Shown: positions 63,500-64,000 of the stretch, in pieces
Layout of the letters: every line of letters starts with the position of its first letter
How positions within the stretch are numbered: position 1 is the first letter of the stretch
The notes under the pieces: model-generated
Told to the model about the DNA's origin: nothing
What the model saw: only the letters and a program-made list of their open reading frames with translations
Databases searched by the model: none
Made by a program: the position numbers and the translations under genes
DNA from: Lingula anatina
Taxonomy: Eukaryota > Brachiopoda > Lingulata > Lingulida > Lingulidae
Direction: 5' to 3'
Length of the DNA: 64,000 nt
NCBI RefSeq assembly: GCF_001039355.2
Contig: NW_019773520.1
Coordinates: 1-64,000, forward strand

Positions 63500-64000
63500 C
63501 TGTAATTATCTATGTCATCAAACTGGCTTTAAACACCCATGTAAACAACTATATAACTGTAGTTCTCCCTTCCTTTAAAGGTACATACGAACCGAGCATC
63601 GGTGGAGCGTGGATTCCCAGTAACACATGTAAACCACTTCTACTAGTTTCTTATACGACTTAAATAAATTCGACATGCCAAGGGATAAACTGAATAGATC
63701 ACTCGATCAGCCATAAAAGAGCTTTAGACTGCTCCTTTCTTTAAATTTTTGGTCGGAAATTTAACCTACTTTCGTGACCTACTTTTCTGTCCCATTGACA
63801 TACAGCATAGAATGCTAGCAGAAAAATCTGTTCAAACATAATTTTCAGGTAAAATTAAACAATGCCTTTGGTAATTCTCTTAGTTATACTACTTGAAACT
63901 ATATGCTGGCATTTGGTCGGTTTTTGTGACAAAAAATTGACTTTGTATGCATCTTAAAGTTTGAACATATCCTTTTGTGTAACATATGCTTGTGCCCATA
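63500..64000. other. No feature seen
   Basis: AT-rich sequence at the right edge with no supported exon or repeat. Confidence 0.4.

Overview
This is an intron-rich, AT-rich animal nuclear sequence from a draft assembly. It has one run of 976 N, isolated n bases, GT-AG introns and many MITE-like repeats. The gene content (Skeletor-type DOMON protein, PLAA, ARF6, G-protein gamma, TYW2) fits a marine invertebrate bilaterian such as a mollusc, other lophotrochozoan or ambulacrarian. The exact species cannot be told from the sequence. All gene models were built by hand from splice sites and reading phase, and the coding lengths of the five complete loci close in frame.

Layout: (1) 1-8355 (+), the 3' part of a Skeletor-like DOMON-SEA transmembrane protein, with two alternative transmembrane exons. 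(2) 11659-18190 (+), a seven-exon gene for an unrecognised 257-residue protein. (3) 18858-25983 (-), PLAA/Ufd3, the ubiquitin-binding p97 cofactor, in 11 exons. (4) 28415-31040 (-), ARF6, four coding exons, with a long 5' intron reaching a probable leader exon near 40.53 kb. That intron holds a second copy of coding exon 1, almost certainly an unmerged allelic haplotype next to the assembly gap. (5) 44163-48231 (-), a G-protein gamma subunit with two alternative first coding exons. (6) 48351-51454 (+), TYW2/TRMT12, head-to-head with the distal gamma promoter. (7) 52512-58137 (-), a seven-exon gene for an unrecognised 351-residue coiled-coil protein. (8) 58.2-64 kb, mainly repeats: a roughly 2-kb element with a tandem core, a LINE relic and a 260-bp near-perfect palindrome.

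The genes are independent eukaryotic transcription units and there is no operon. PLAA works in ubiquitin/p97 turnover, ARF6 and G-gamma in membrane and receptor signalling, and TYW2 in wybutosine formation on tRNA-Phe. The most interesting signals are: two sets of mutually exclusive exons (membrane anchor of the Skeletor-like protein; N terminus of G-gamma); a perfect TCTCGCGAGA site in a 119-bp bidirectional promoter; a tandem-core mobile element carrying five perfect DR1-type nuclear-receptor half-site pairs, whose end also marks the edge of the second ARF6 haplotype; and several fold-back MITEs, one with a clean 9-bp target duplication. No prokaryotic system, CRISPR array, tRNA or rRNA gene was seen.
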